A DNA stretch of 20,228 nt from Gammaproteobacteria bacterium (GCA_030632175.1 DAOVVG010000016.1:1-20228); one strand, 5' to 3'; shown: positions 1 through 7,037, counted from the stretch's first letter. Notes: generated by a model not told the origin, from the sequence alone. Translations and numbers: made by a program.

Positions 1-119
1 ATATCCGCTGTATCGGTATTTGTCATCGATTGCACAACAATCGGAGCATTGCCGCCGATCACAACATTGCCTATGCGCACAGCAACGGTATGGCGGGCTT
101 TTGAAACAGGGGAGGGCAT
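1..119 (-). CDS. ispG: 4-hydroxy-3-methylbut-2-enyl diphosphate synthase (flavodoxin/ferredoxin type), N-terminal fragment
   Basis: The minus strand from the ATG at 119-117 stays open to the window edge and gives 39 residues. It contains VRIGNVVIGGNAPIVVQSMT, the typical IspG/GcpE N-terminus, in which a V-x-(I/V)-G-x-x-x-I-G-G strand-turn leads into PI-x-VQSMTNT. IspG is a 4Fe-4S enzyme of the MEP isoprenoid pathway. It reductively converts 2-C-methyl-D-erythritol-2,4-cyclodiphosphate to HMBPP. The cluster-binding cysteines lie in the missing C-terminal part. No good Shine-Dalgarno sequence is visible before the ATG, so the exact start is tentative. The gene is divergent from lexA across a 241-base gap. 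The family call rests on about 35 residues, but the motif is distinctive. Confidence 0.85.
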   Translation of the reverse strand, partial: MPSPVSKARHTVAVRIGNVVIGGNAPIVVQSMTNTDTAD

Positions 120-299
120 GGTGAGTAGTCGGTCTGGTCTATTTGGTGTGGCGCCTATGATAAGTCATTTTAACGATGGGTTACATGGGAGCCGGGTACG
201 GACCCTGGATGATTTCGTGCGTCTGTAGACAGGCGTTTTGCCTGTGCGCGACCCTAAAAATATAAAATATTGAATTAATACAATAAGATGTAAATACCC

Positions 300-327
300 T
301 TGCAACGGTCTGCTTACTGTATATAAT
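300..327 (+). promoter_or_regulatory. sigma70-type promoter of lexA
   Basis: A -35-like TTGCAA at 300-305 is followed by a 16-base spacer and a perfect TATAAT at 322-327. The -10 element lies inside the first SOS box, so LexA bound there would block RNA polymerase directly. Transcription should start near 334, about 27 bases before the lexA ATG. Confidence 0.75.
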
Positions 328-332
328 CACAG
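317..332 (+). promoter_or_regulatory. LexA-binding site (SOS box 1)
   Basis: CTGTATATAATCACAG matches the gammaproteobacterial/E. coli-type SOS consensus CTGT-N8-ACAG perfectly and is preceded by TA, as in the extended consensus. It overlaps the -10 element of the lexA promoter. Autoregulation of lexA through such a site is established in related bacteria. Confidence 0.92.
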
Positions 333-335
333 TCA

Positions 336-351
336 CTGTATAGATAACCAG
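336..351 (+). promoter_or_regulatory. LexA-binding site (SOS box 2)
   Basis: CTGTATAGATAACCAG fits CTGT-N8-ACAG with a single mismatch (CCAG). It lies 19 bases downstream of box 1, centre to centre, just after the inferred transcription start. Tandem boxes before lexA are also known in E. coli, where they tighten autoregulation. Confidence 0.82.
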
Positions 352-360
352 TAGTTAACC

Positions 361-975
361 ATGACCCAAAACACACTGACCGCACGGCAAGCCGAAATCC
401 TCGAACTGATTCGCAGTTATATTACCGAAGAGGGCTGCCCACCCACACGTGCTGAAATCGCCGAAACGCTTGGCTTTCGTTCTCCGAATGCCGCGGAAGA
501 TCATCTCCGTGCCCTGGAACGCAAGGGAATGATCGAGATCATTTCGGGTTCATCACGTGGAATTCGCCTCCTGGATGAAGAAGAGGACTATGGCTTGCCG
601 GTGGTCGGACGTGTTGCGGCCGGTGAGCCCATCCTGGCGGAGCAGAATATTGAGGATTACTGCCAGATTGAAGCGGATACATTTCATCCGCGTGCTGATT
701 ACCTGCTGCGCGTCAAGGGCGACAGTATGAAGGATATAGGTATACACGATGGTGACCTGCTGGCGGTACACCACACGCCCCACGTCGAGAACGGCCAGGT
801 CGTTGTGGCGCGACTCGATGATGAGGTGACGGTAAAACGGTTCCGGCAGCGTGGCTCTATCGTGCGACTGATGCCGGAGAACCAGAACTACGAACCCATC
901 CGCGTAGATCTGCGAGAACAGACGCTGGATATTGAAGGCCTGGCAGTTGGCATAGTGCGCAAGGAGATCAGCTAA
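361..975 (+). CDS. lexA: LexA repressor of the SOS response
   Basis: The 204-residue product has the full LexA layout. A winged helix-turn-helix lies at about residues 1-70 (TRAEIAETLGFRSPNAAEDH region) and an S24 latent-protease domain at about 80-200. The Ala87-Gly88 self-cleavage bond sits in GRVAAGEP. The catalytic serine is Ser122 in VKGDSMKD and the general-base lysine is Lys159 in EVTVKRF. The length matches E. coli LexA (202 residues). RecA-ssDNA filaments trigger self-cleavage and derepress SOS genes. Two SOS boxes and a promoter lie just upstream, so the gene is autoregulated. No clear Shine-Dalgarno sequence precedes the ATG. The stop overlaps the start of the next gene (TAATG), so the two are translationally coupled. 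Confidence 0.97.
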   Translation: MTQNTLTARQAEILELIRSYITEEGCPPTRAEIAETLGFRSPNAAEDHLRALERKGMIEIISGSSRGIRLLDEEEDYGLPVVGRVAAGEPILAEQNIEDYCQIEADTFHPRADYLLRVKGDSMKDIGIHDGDLLAVHHTPHVENGQVVVARLDDEVTVKRFRQRGSIVRLMPENQNYEPIRVDLREQTLDIEGLAVGIVRKEIS

Positions 976-1574
976 TGAAATCGACCGGAAAATTACATAA
1001 TCTGAATGCCTGGGAAAGAAAAGCAGCGTCTGCAACATCACTGGTGGTGCCGGCGGGTGTCGACGGGCTGGATGAGCTGTTACCCTGTGGCGGCTGGCCA
1101 AAAAGCGGGCTGGTCGAAATTATCGTACCGGGTGATTATGTCGACTTCATGTCGCTGCTGATGCCGGCATTGGCGCGCTTTAGCAGACAAGGACGGTGGA
1201 TTGCGATGGTGGCGCCGCCCTGTCAGGCACGTGCCCGCCTGTTTACAGATACCGGGGTGGACCCGGTCAAGGTGCTGCAGGTAAATCCCCATCCCGGTCG
1301 CAGCGCCTTGTGGACAGCGGAATCCATGCTGCAGTCAGGCAATTGCAGCGTTGTGCTTGCCTGGCCGAATTGCAATACCGAACTCATGGACAAGCGTCTG
1401 CAGAATGCCGCAGCCAGCGGCAAGGCGTTGGCTATACTGGTCAGGTATGAAGGGTTGTCCATGCAGCCATCAGCGGTGGATGTACGTCTGAAGCTTGAAA
1501 CATGTGCAGATGGCAGCGCGGTGTATCTGGTCGACAGTCAGGGCGAAATATTATCGGGTATGGCCCTGCCCTAG
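975..1574 (+). CDS. ImuA/SulA-family RecA-like SOS protein, co-transcribed with lexA
   Basis: The 199-residue protein has the pattern of the ImuA (COG4544)/SulA superfamily. G-LDELLPCGGWPKSGLVEI at about 31-50 is followed by GRWIAMVAPP at 73-82, KVLQVNP at 99-105 and the SALWTAESMLQSGNCSVVLAWP block at 110-131. The Walker-A position (GGWPKSG) is degenerate, so ATP hydrolysis is unlikely. ImuA assists ImuB/DnaE2 in error-prone translesion synthesis. SulA blocks FtsZ during SOS, and Pseudomonas carries lexA-sulA in tandem. I cannot decide between these from sequence alone: length and the GGWP segment favour ImuA, while position favours SulA. A strong AAGGAG at 961-966 sits 8 bases before the ATG. 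No imuB or dnaE2 follows, and the next gene is convergent with overlapping stop codons. Confidence 0.85.
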   Translation: MKSTGKLHNLNAWERKAASATSLVVPAGVDGLDELLPCGGWPKSGLVEIIVPGDYVDFMSLLMPALARFSRQGRWIAMVAPPCQARARLFTDTGVDPVKVLQVNPHPGRSALWTAESMLQSGNCSVVLAWPNCNTELMDKRLQNAAASGKALAILVRYEGLSMQPSAVDVRLKLETCADGSAVYLVDSQGEILSGMALP

Positions 1575-2122
1575 CCGGTTGTACCGGTATGCCACTTGCC
1601 CTGTCTTGCGTACAGTTTCTCGAAGTATTTCTCTGTCGCAAGAATAAGCTTGCGCTGCTCTTCATTAATTCCCGATTCTATCGCACCGACTCTTTGCATC
1701 AGGGATAACAGTGAACGTGCCTGCTCCGCGGTAAACCGGCGACAGCTTTTCTCAAGTATTTTATCCAGATTGTCAACCAGATAAATTTCGTCTCGCATCA
1801 AATGAGAGCTGGCAACCAGCAGGTCGGCTGCGGTGTTCCGTTCGAGCCTGAATTCGGTTTCGAAAATCGTCTGCACCGCCTGTTTCTGTTGACTGCTGAT
1901 TTCTCCTTCACACTTGGCTGTTCCCAGTATAAGGACTGCCGCAACATCCATCGGGTCTTCAAGATTGAATATTGGCCGGGTGCCATACTTGCTGCGCCAT
2001 TGCGAGCGACGTAGCCAGAGGAATGGATTCAGGGAAGCCGGATCAAACCCGGACCGCTGTAGTGCCACCAGTGCCCAGATAAGTCCTGCCGCGGCTGACA
2101 GGACACCAAGAACGATATGCAT
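1571..2122 (-). CDS. Membrane-anchored TerB-like protein of unknown function
   Basis: The product is 183 residues. An N-terminal hydrophobic segment at about 3-21 (VLGVLSAAAGLIWALVAL) is a probable single transmembrane anchor. A linker of about 35 residues follows, then an all-helical region at about 57-170 that resembles TerB-like domains: CEGEISSQQK at 71-80 and ESGINEEQRK at 149-158 sit where TerB proteins carry their two acidic metal-binding turns. GGGAG is seen in the leader with CGGGAG about 7 bases before the ATG, supporting the start. The stop codon overlaps the convergent stop of the upstream SOS gene in a shared CTAG. It is the last gene of the long minus-strand run. TerB-like domains are often named for tellurite resistance, but nothing here supports that role. 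The domain call is from pattern only. Confidence 0.7.
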   Translation of the reverse strand: MHIVLGVLSAAAGLIWALVALQRSGFDPASLNPFLWLRRSQWRSKYGTRPIFNLEDPMDVAAVLILGTAKCEGEISSQQKQAVQTIFETEFRLERNTAADLLVASSHLMRDEIYLVDNLDKILEKSCRRFTAEQARSLLSLMQRVGAIESGINEEQRKLILATEKYFEKLYARQGKWHTGTTG

Positions 2123-2206
2123 TGAAATACTCCCGCAAGTCTATTCCCTGTATAGCGGCAGGCACACGGGTGGATTGAGGGACACAGCTGGCAGCTTCCG
2201 GCACAA

Positions 2207-2449
2207 CTAGATACCGGTTTCGGGTCCGGTTTTGCAGGATTCCAGCTGGTTCCGTACATAAACGAGGTCAGCTTCCGCATTCTGGGCTGTCCACTGCAGG
2301 TCAACATGCTCTGCAAACAGCTCCTGAAACTGAAAATTTTGATAAACGTTGTACCCACAGGAGGCAAGGAAGGCAAAGATAGAGACGGCCAGGAAGTCAT
2401 AGTTCAGGGTTACTTTTTTAGTCATTGGCGGTTTTCCGGTCTGTTGCAT
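2207..2449 (-). CDS. Small single-pass membrane protein, unknown function
   Basis: This 80-residue product is not recognised. After a short polar, basic N-terminus it has one hydrophobic segment at about 18-34 (YDFLAVSIFAFLASCGY), then a polar helical tail of about 45 residues (NFQFQELFAEHVDLQWTAQN region) that could form a coiled coil. A cysteine lies near the end of the membrane segment and another at about residue 72. Two starts are possible, ATG at 2449 and ATG at 2425 (residue 9); neither has a convincing Shine-Dalgarno sequence. It lies 39 bases after one TerB-like gene and 84 bases before another, on the same strand. The codon pattern and position support a real gene, but the evidence is modest. 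Confidence 0.6.
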   Translation of the reverse strand: MQQTGKPPMTKKVTLNYDFLAVSIFAFLASCGYNVYQNFQFQELFAEHVDLQWTAQNAEADLVYVRNQLESCKTGPETGI

Positions 2450-2488
2450 AAAAATAGCCTGTAGCAGGCGGTTACAGAAGCACCAGTA

Positions 2489-2965
2489 TCAGCTGGCTGC
2501 AATGAAACGTGCCAGTACCTGTTCGGTATCAAGACCGATCTTTTCAGGGTCAACACCGATAAGCCCGCACAGTGACACTATCTCTATGTGTTCAACCAGG
2601 CTGGTCACGCCGTCGCTCAGGCTTACAGCCAGGCACAGGTCGATCAGCAGTTCAGCGGTCTCGATATCTGATGTAATACTTCTGATGGTCGCCAGTGCCG
2701 CCTCTCTACCTTTTTTCGGTGAGGCCAGGATTAGCGCCGTATAGTGATTAAACAGGTCGACGCCTTCTTGCGGGTTGAAAACTTTCAGCTGCGTGAGGGT
2801 TTCCATGATCTGGTCAACCCGTATCCTGTCCGCAAAAGATACCTCGCCCTCTGATGCAGAGACCATGGCGCAGGCGGCCATGGCGGCCTCAAGAAAAGGC
2901 CGGTTCTGTTCCTTTACAGTGCGGGTCTGGAAGAATGATTTCAGATTGTCGAGAATGCCGGACAT
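2489..2965 (-). CDS. Soluble TerB-like domain protein
   Basis: The 158-residue protein begins MSGILDNLKSFFQ. The frame is open upstream to 3025, but AGGGAG six bases before the ATG at 2965 selects this start. Helical repeats include AAMAACAMVSASEGEVSFAD at about 27-46 and LIDLCLAVSLSDGVTSLVEH at about 107-126. These two blocks resemble the paired (A/S)-(D/E)-G-x-(V/I)-x(3-5)-(D/E) turns of TerB/TerB-like proteins, whose acidic residues bind metal ions. No signal peptide or membrane segment is present, so it should be cytoplasmic. It lies 75 bases after the aminotransferase gene on the same strand. Family members are often annotated as tellurite resistance TerB, but the actual role is unknown, and no terC, terD or terE genes are nearby. 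Confidence 0.75.
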   Translation of the reverse strand: MSGILDNLKSFFQTRTVKEQNRPFLEAAMAACAMVSASEGEVSFADRIRVDQIMETLTQLKVFNPQEGVDLFNHYTALILASPKKGREAALATIRSITSDIETAELLIDLCLAVSLSDGVTSLVEHIEIVSLCGLIGVDPEKIGLDTEQVLARFIAAS

Positions 2966-3040
2966 TACAGTCTCCCTGTGTCGGTTGTGATGATGATTAT
3001 GCGACTCACGGAGCCCGGTTATCAAGATGAATGATGGTCT

Positions 3041-3904
3041 TCAGCCGGTTTCACCGCGACGAATGGCTGTTTTGCAATCCTGGTACAGGCTGATCATCTG
3101 CTTCCAGAGAGGCCCGGGTTTGCCGGCGCTGATGACTGTGTCATCCAGCAGGGTGACCGGTGATATCTCCCGGGTAGAACTGGTCAACCAGATTTCGTCG
3201 GCGCTGAACAGGTCTGCCTCTGTGATGTCGGCTTCACGAAACGGTATGGCGTGATTGGCAGCGAGTTCGATCACAAGATCGCGGGTAATGCCGGGCAGCA
3301 GTGTGGGGCCGTTGGGTGGTGTAATCAGCAAGCCGTTTTTGACGATGAAAACATTGCTGGCAGCACCTTCGACGGCGTAACCATCCTTGATTAGAATTGC
3401 TTCTGCTGCGTCTGCATCAATTGCCTGCTGGCGCAGCACGACATTCGGCAGCAGGGTGATGGCCTTGATGTTGCAAAGTTTCCAGCGGATATCCGGCAAT
3501 GTAATTGCCTTGGTACCGGTGATGCTATCAATATCCGCAGACGGGGCCATCGGTGTGCTCATGGCAAACAGTGTTGGTTTGCAGTCAGGCGGAAAAGCGT
3601 GATCACGCTTCTCCGCGACGCCGCGTGTTACCTGCAGGTAGATAGCCTGGTCAGGTTCTTTATTGCGGCTCACCAGTTCATTGAGCATGGTTTCCCAGTC
3701 ATCATCGGACAGCGGGTGTTCGATGTGTACAGCCTCAAGGCTGTTGCGCAGTCGTTTCAGGTGATGAGCCAGCCGGAACAGTTTGCCGGCATACACGGGG
3801 ATGACTTCGTAGACACCGTCACCAAACAGGAAGCCGCGATCCATGACGGGCACGCAGGCATCTTCCAATGGGAGAAAGGTGCCGTTCAGGTAGGCAATTG
3901 ACAT
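3041..3904 (-). CDS. dat: D-amino-acid (D-alanine) aminotransferase, PLP fold-type IV
   Basis: The 287-residue protein belongs to the class-IV aminotransferases. Visible landmarks are MDRGFLFGDGVYEV at 21-34, YLQVTRG at 89-95, the PLP-binding lysine Lys147 in NIKAITLLPNV, and EGAASNVF with Glu179, which contacts the pyridine nitrogen. D-specific members convert D-alanine and 2-oxoglutarate to pyruvate and D-glutamate; branched-chain and ADC-lyase relatives share the fold. The wall-synthesis neighbourhood favours the D-amino-acid role and supply of D-Glu/D-Ala for peptidoglycan. It follows dacA by 14 bases with no Shine-Dalgarno sequence of its own, so translation is probably coupled. In many gammaproteobacteria dacA and this gene are neighbours, usually followed by ybeD-lipB. 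Those are not present here. Confidence 0.88.
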   Translation of the reverse strand: MSIAYLNGTFLPLEDACVPVMDRGFLFGDGVYEVIPVYAGKLFRLAHHLKRLRNSLEAVHIEHPLSDDDWETMLNELVSRNKEPDQAIYLQVTRGVAEKRDHAFPPDCKPTLFAMSTPMAPSADIDSITGTKAITLPDIRWKLCNIKAITLLPNVVLRQQAIDADAAEAILIKDGYAVEGAASNVFIVKNGLLITPPNGPTLLPGITRDLVIELAANHAIPFREADITEADLFSADEIWLTSSTREISPVTLLDDTVISAGKPGPLWKQMISLYQDCKTAIRRGETG

Positions 3905-3918
3905 GGCAGGGGTCGTGC

Positions 3919-5067
3919 TTATTCTAAATACAGCAGGGCTTCATCCGCGATGCGCTGCCAGAACGAACCCTCACCGATTGTCTGCAGGCTTACCAGTGGC
4001 TGGCTGGCGACCAGTTCATCGCTCAGCTTGACCTGTACTGAGCCAAGCGCCTGACCTTCATCAACCGGTGCCGTGATGCGCTGATCAATGCTCATGGATG
4101 CATCCAGTGATTTGTACTGGCCGCGCGGTATCGTGACATAGAGCGCCTGGTCAAGACCCAGTGGAACAGTCTCCGTGCTGCCTTTCCAGATGCGCGATGC
4201 GGCGAGTTGGGTGCCGGCGTCATAGAGTTTGTGGGTTTCAAAGAAACGGAAACCATAGTTCAGTAACGCCTGACTGGCGTCAACACGCACATTGGCACTG
4301 CTGGTACCCAGAACCACGGTGATTAATCGCATGCCGTCCTTCTTTGCCGATGTCACCAGGCAGTAGCCGGCAGAATCCGTAAAGCCGGTTTTCAGGCCAT
4401 CGACACTGTCGTCGCGCCACAACAGTTTGTTGCGGTTGTACTGGGTAATTTCATTGAAGGTGAATTCTTTCTGTGAATACCATTTGTAGTACTCGGGATA
4501 TTTTTCAATCAGTAGCGTTGCCAGCAGCGCGATGTCTTTCGCGGTCATATAGTGATTTTCATCCGGCAGGCCGGTCGTGTTCATGAAGTGACTGCCGGTC
4601 ATGCCGATTTCTTCTGCATGTCGGTTCATCAGTGCGGCAAAAGTCTCTTCACTGCCGGCAATGTGTTCGGCCAGTGCCATGGTGGCGTCGTTACCTGACT
4701 GGACAATCATGCCCTGCAGCAGATCTTCCACCGAGACCTGTTTATTGACCTCAACGAACATACGCGAGCCCGGTGTGCGCCACGCCTTTTCGCTGATGGT
4801 AACCATATCGTCCAGAGTGATATTTCCCGCCTGCAGCTCATTAAAGACCACATAAGCTGTCATCAATTTGGTAATGCTGGCCGGTTCGACCGGCTGGTCA
4901 GCATTTTTTTCGGCGAGGATGTGACCGCTCTCAAAGTCCTGAATAATGAATGATTTGGCGCCGGTAGAGGGTGGCTTCGGGATCGGCAGTGAAGCCGCAA
5001 GTGTGCCGGCCGCGAACAAATGAGCTACAATAAATAATATATAAATCAATATGTTACGCATATTCAT
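3919..5067 (-). CDS. dacA: D-alanyl-D-alanine carboxypeptidase (PBP5/6 family)
   Basis: The 382-residue precursor has a signal peptide at 1-25, ending near LAAS. The penicillin-binding motifs are all present: S64-I-T-K67 with the acylated serine, S124-G-N126, and K226-T-G. The C-terminal PBP5 beta domain is followed by an amphipathic helix (SFWQRIADEALLYL) of the kind that holds PBP5 on the outer face of the inner membrane. The enzyme removes the terminal D-alanine from stem peptides and so limits cross-linking. Two close starts exist, ATG at 5067 and ATG at 5061. The second has AGGA 5 bases upstream and may be the true start. It lies between rlpA and the D-amino-acid aminotransferase, as in many gammaproteobacteria. 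Confidence 0.95.
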   Translation of the reverse strand: MNMRNILIYILFIVAHLFAAGTLAASLPIPKPPSTGAKSFIIQDFESGHILAEKNADQPVEPASITKLMTAYVVFNELQAGNITLDDMVTISEKAWRTPGSRMFVEVNKQVSVEDLLQGMIVQSGNDATMALAEHIAGSEETFAALMNRHAEEIGMTGSHFMNTTGLPDENHYMTAKDIALLATLLIEKYPEYYKWYSQKEFTFNEITQYNRNKLLWRDDSVDGLKTGFTDSAGYCLVTSAKKDGMRLITVVLGTSSANVRVDASQALLNYGFRFFETHKLYDAGTQLAASRIWKGSTETVPLGLDQALYVTIPRGQYKSLDASMSIDQRITAPVDEGQALGSVQVKLSDELVASQPLVSLQTIGEGSFWQRIADEALLYLE

Positions 5068-5143
5068 CCTGTTGGGTAAGGCAGATTAAAAGCTGTGTGC
5101 ATTGTCCGTATGTGGCGGCCACTTTGCAACGGCCGTATTCGTG

Positions 5144-6025
5144 TTACTGCAGAATCGGGTGGCTCTCGTTGATGCCCATTGATTCGAGTGAGGTGGTGGT
5201 CTGGTTGATTTCCGCACTACCGGATAACGGGCCCACCTGCACCTTGTAAAAGGTTCCATTCTCTCCCGGAGCTTCGACAACCCTGACCGCTTTTATATCC
5301 TCCCGGGCCTGGATTTTTTCCTGCAGGCGTTCGGCATTCTCCCTGCTGGAGAAAGCACCAATCTGCAGATACATGACAGTTCCTTCCGGAAAGCTGACCG
5401 GTTGTGCGGCAACAGGTGCAATAGCGGGTACTGTTCCAGTCGCCGTAACCGGAGTTCCGGAATCAATGGCGCGCACCTCGACCTTGCCGGTGCCATTCCC
5501 GACGACACCGAGTTTGACAGCAGCAGTGTAGGACAGGTCAATCAGGCGCTCCTCGTGAAACGGGCCACGATCATTAACTTTTACAATAACGGAACGGTTG
5601 TTGTCGAGGTTGGTGACTTCTACATAGGTGGGTAGCGGCAGTGTTTTGTGTGCTGCCGTCATGCCATAAAGGTCGTAGGGTTCGCCGCTGGAAGTGCGTT
5701 TACCATGAAATTTTGTCCCATACCATGAGGCCAGACCAACTTCCCGGTAACCCTTGCTTGAAGGCAGGGTGTAGTAACGCTTTCCGTAGACCATGTAGGA
5801 AGCCGGATTGCCATAGCGACTGAGCGGTTCGTGTTTGGGGACAGCGTTGGGAATGTTGCTGACATCACGGGGCTGTGACGGCGCATCATCAGATGGTTCC
5901 AGCAGGCCCTTGCTGGCACAGGCGGTCACACAGGCGGCAATGAAAAATATGCCTGCCAGGCGCAGGCCCACGGCCCGGTAACCGGCTGATTCAGTCATTG
6001 TCGTGGCGGCTCGCTTCATAGGCAT
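5144..6025 (-). CDS. rlpA: RlpA septal-ring lytic transglycosylase / rare lipoprotein A
   Basis: The 293-residue lipoprotein has an N-terminal hydrophobic segment ending in a lipobox-like VTAC with Cys36. A double-psi beta-barrel domain at about 95-190 follows, with GLASWYG at 97-103, TAAH at 123-126 and NDRGPF at 151-156. A SPOR domain at about 213-290 binds denuded glycan strands. In Pseudomonas RlpA cleaves peptide-free glycans at the septum. The start is taken as ATG 6025 because GAGGAG lies about 7 bases upstream; this overlaps mltB by 35 bases. A later ATG at 5998, overlapping by only 8 bases, is also possible, but it would leave the lipobox Cys at residue 26 and has no clear Shine-Dalgarno sequence. 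Overlap with mltB implies co-translation of two glycan-cleaving enzymes. Confidence 0.93.
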   Translation of the reverse strand: MPMKRAATTMTESAGYRAVGLRLAGIFFIAACVTACASKGLLEPSDDAPSQPRDVSNIPNAVPKHEPLSRYGNPASYMVYGKRYYTLPSSKGYREVGLASWYGTKFHGKRTSSGEPYDLYGMTAAHKTLPLPTYVEVTNLDNNRSVIVKVNDRGPFHEERLIDLSYTAAVKLGVVGNGTGKVEVRAIDSGTPVTATGTVPAIAPVAAQPVSFPEGTVMYLQIGAFSSRENAERLQEKIQAREDIKAVRVVEAPGENGTFYKVQVGPLSGSAEINQTTTSLESMGINESHPILQ

Positions 6026-7010
6026 CACGGATCTCCTCGCTTAGCTGGTAGACGGCCATGGCGTACAACGGGCTGTGATTGTAGCGCGTAATCACATAGA
6101 AATTGTTGAAGCCCAGCCAGTATTCCGGACCATTTTCCTGCTCAAAGGCAATCAGGGCGGCGAGCAGTTCATCCGGCAGCGGTGTGCGCGGGGTAACGCC
6201 GTCATGGCGCATGGCGTCAAGTACGGTATTGGGTTTGTAACCAAGCTCGAGTACGGTCAGAAAATCATCGCCTTCCACATTTGCGAGGGTGGCCACCAGC
6301 GTGCCGGTCGTCCAGCCGTGCACATGAAAATAGTTGGCCACACTGCCTATGATGTCGGCCTTGTTGGTCCACAGGTCGCGTTTGCCGTCGCCGTCAAAAT
6401 CAACGGCATAATTGCGATAACTGCTCGGAATGAACTGGCCGTAACCCATGGCGCCGGCATAGGAACCGGTAGTGGTGAGCACGTCGATGTCTTCCTCGCG
6501 TGCCAATATCAGGTATTGTTCCAGTTCGTTGGTGAAAAATTCGCTGCGCGGCGGATAATCGAAACCCAGGGTGGCCAGTGCATCCAGCACCCGGTGCCTG
6601 CCGGTGTTGCTGCCGTAGCGGGTTTCAACACCAATGATTGCAACGATGATCTGCGGGTCGACGCCGAACGCTTCGGAAGCCTTCTTCAGAAGGTCTGCAT
6701 TTTCTTTCCAGAAGGTTACGCCGCCGTCAATGCGACTTTGTGTCAGGAATATTTTGCGGTACTCAAACCAGCGCAGCCTTTTCTCGGCCGGTTTGCGCAT
6801 CAGTTCCAGAATGTCCTCACGGCGTTCCGCCTTGCCAAGTACGGCAACCAGTTCGTCCCGGTCAAAATTATGCTCGCTGACCATGCGATCGATAAATACC
6901 TGTACCTGTGGTTGTTCGCTGTAGTTACCGGCTGCAACCGTTGTAATGGTTGTCAGCGCTGCCAGCAAGAAAGTGCGGAAAAGTCCTTTTTTTAAAGCCT
7001 GCAAGTGCAT
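5991..7010 (-). CDS. mltB: Lytic murein transglycosylase B
   Basis: The 339-residue protein has the MltB/Slt35 lysozyme-like fold. The catalytic glutamate Glu129 sits in IIGVETRYG, and AGAMGYGQFIPSSY at 185-198 is the second family signature. An EF-hand-like DFDGDGKRD at 204-212 matches the calcium site of Slt35. MltB cleaves the MurNAc-GlcNAc bond with 1,6-anhydro formation. The N-terminal signal (FLLAALTTITTVAAG) has no lipobox cysteine, so unlike E. coli MltB this one is probably a soluble periplasmic protein cut near VAA-GN. AAGGA lies 9 bases before the ATG. It follows rodA after a 53-base gap that holds a perfect hairpin, and its end overlaps rlpA. Confidence 0.94.
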   Translation of the reverse strand: MHLQALKKGLFRTFLLAALTTITTVAAGNYSEQPQVQVFIDRMVSEHNFDRDELVAVLGKAERREDILELMRKPAEKRLRWFEYRKIFLTQSRIDGGVTFWKENADLLKKASEAFGVDPQIIVAIIGVETRYGSNTGRHRVLDALATLGFDYPPRSEFFTNELEQYLILAREEDIDVLTTTGSYAGAMGYGQFIPSSYRNYAVDFDGDGKRDLWTNKADIIGSVANYFHVHGWTTGTLVATLANVEGDDFLTVLELGYKPNTVLDAMRHDGVTPRTPLPDELLAALIAFEQENGPEYWLGFNNFYVITRYNHSPLYAMAVYQLSEEIRDAYEASRHDND

Positions 7011-7037
7011 TTACCGGTTTCCTTTGTTCAGGTTGCC

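Larger units (their letters stand above)
120..360. other. Divergent intergenic region ispG / lexA
   Basis: No gene is visible in these 241 bases. The right part holds the lexA promoter and two SOS boxes, listed separately. An AT-rich stretch lies at about 254-297. A small hairpin is seen at 229-245, with arms ACAGGC and GCCTGT around a 5-base loop; it has no T-run, so it is not an obvious terminator. The ispG promoter must be in this gap, but I cannot place it with confidence. Confidence 0.5.

Noticed and set aside
229..245. Rho-independent terminator in the ispG-lexA gap
   Set aside because: There is a 6-bp hairpin, but no T-run follows on either strand and no gene ends nearby, so it is not called as a terminator.
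1571..2965. Tellurite-resistance operon
   Set aside because: Two TerB-like domains alone do not make a ter operon; terA, terC, terD, terE and terZ are not present in the window.
6075..6995. Open frame of 306 codons opposite mltB
   Set aside because: Antisense shadow of MltB. The composition is atypical and no domain can be seen.
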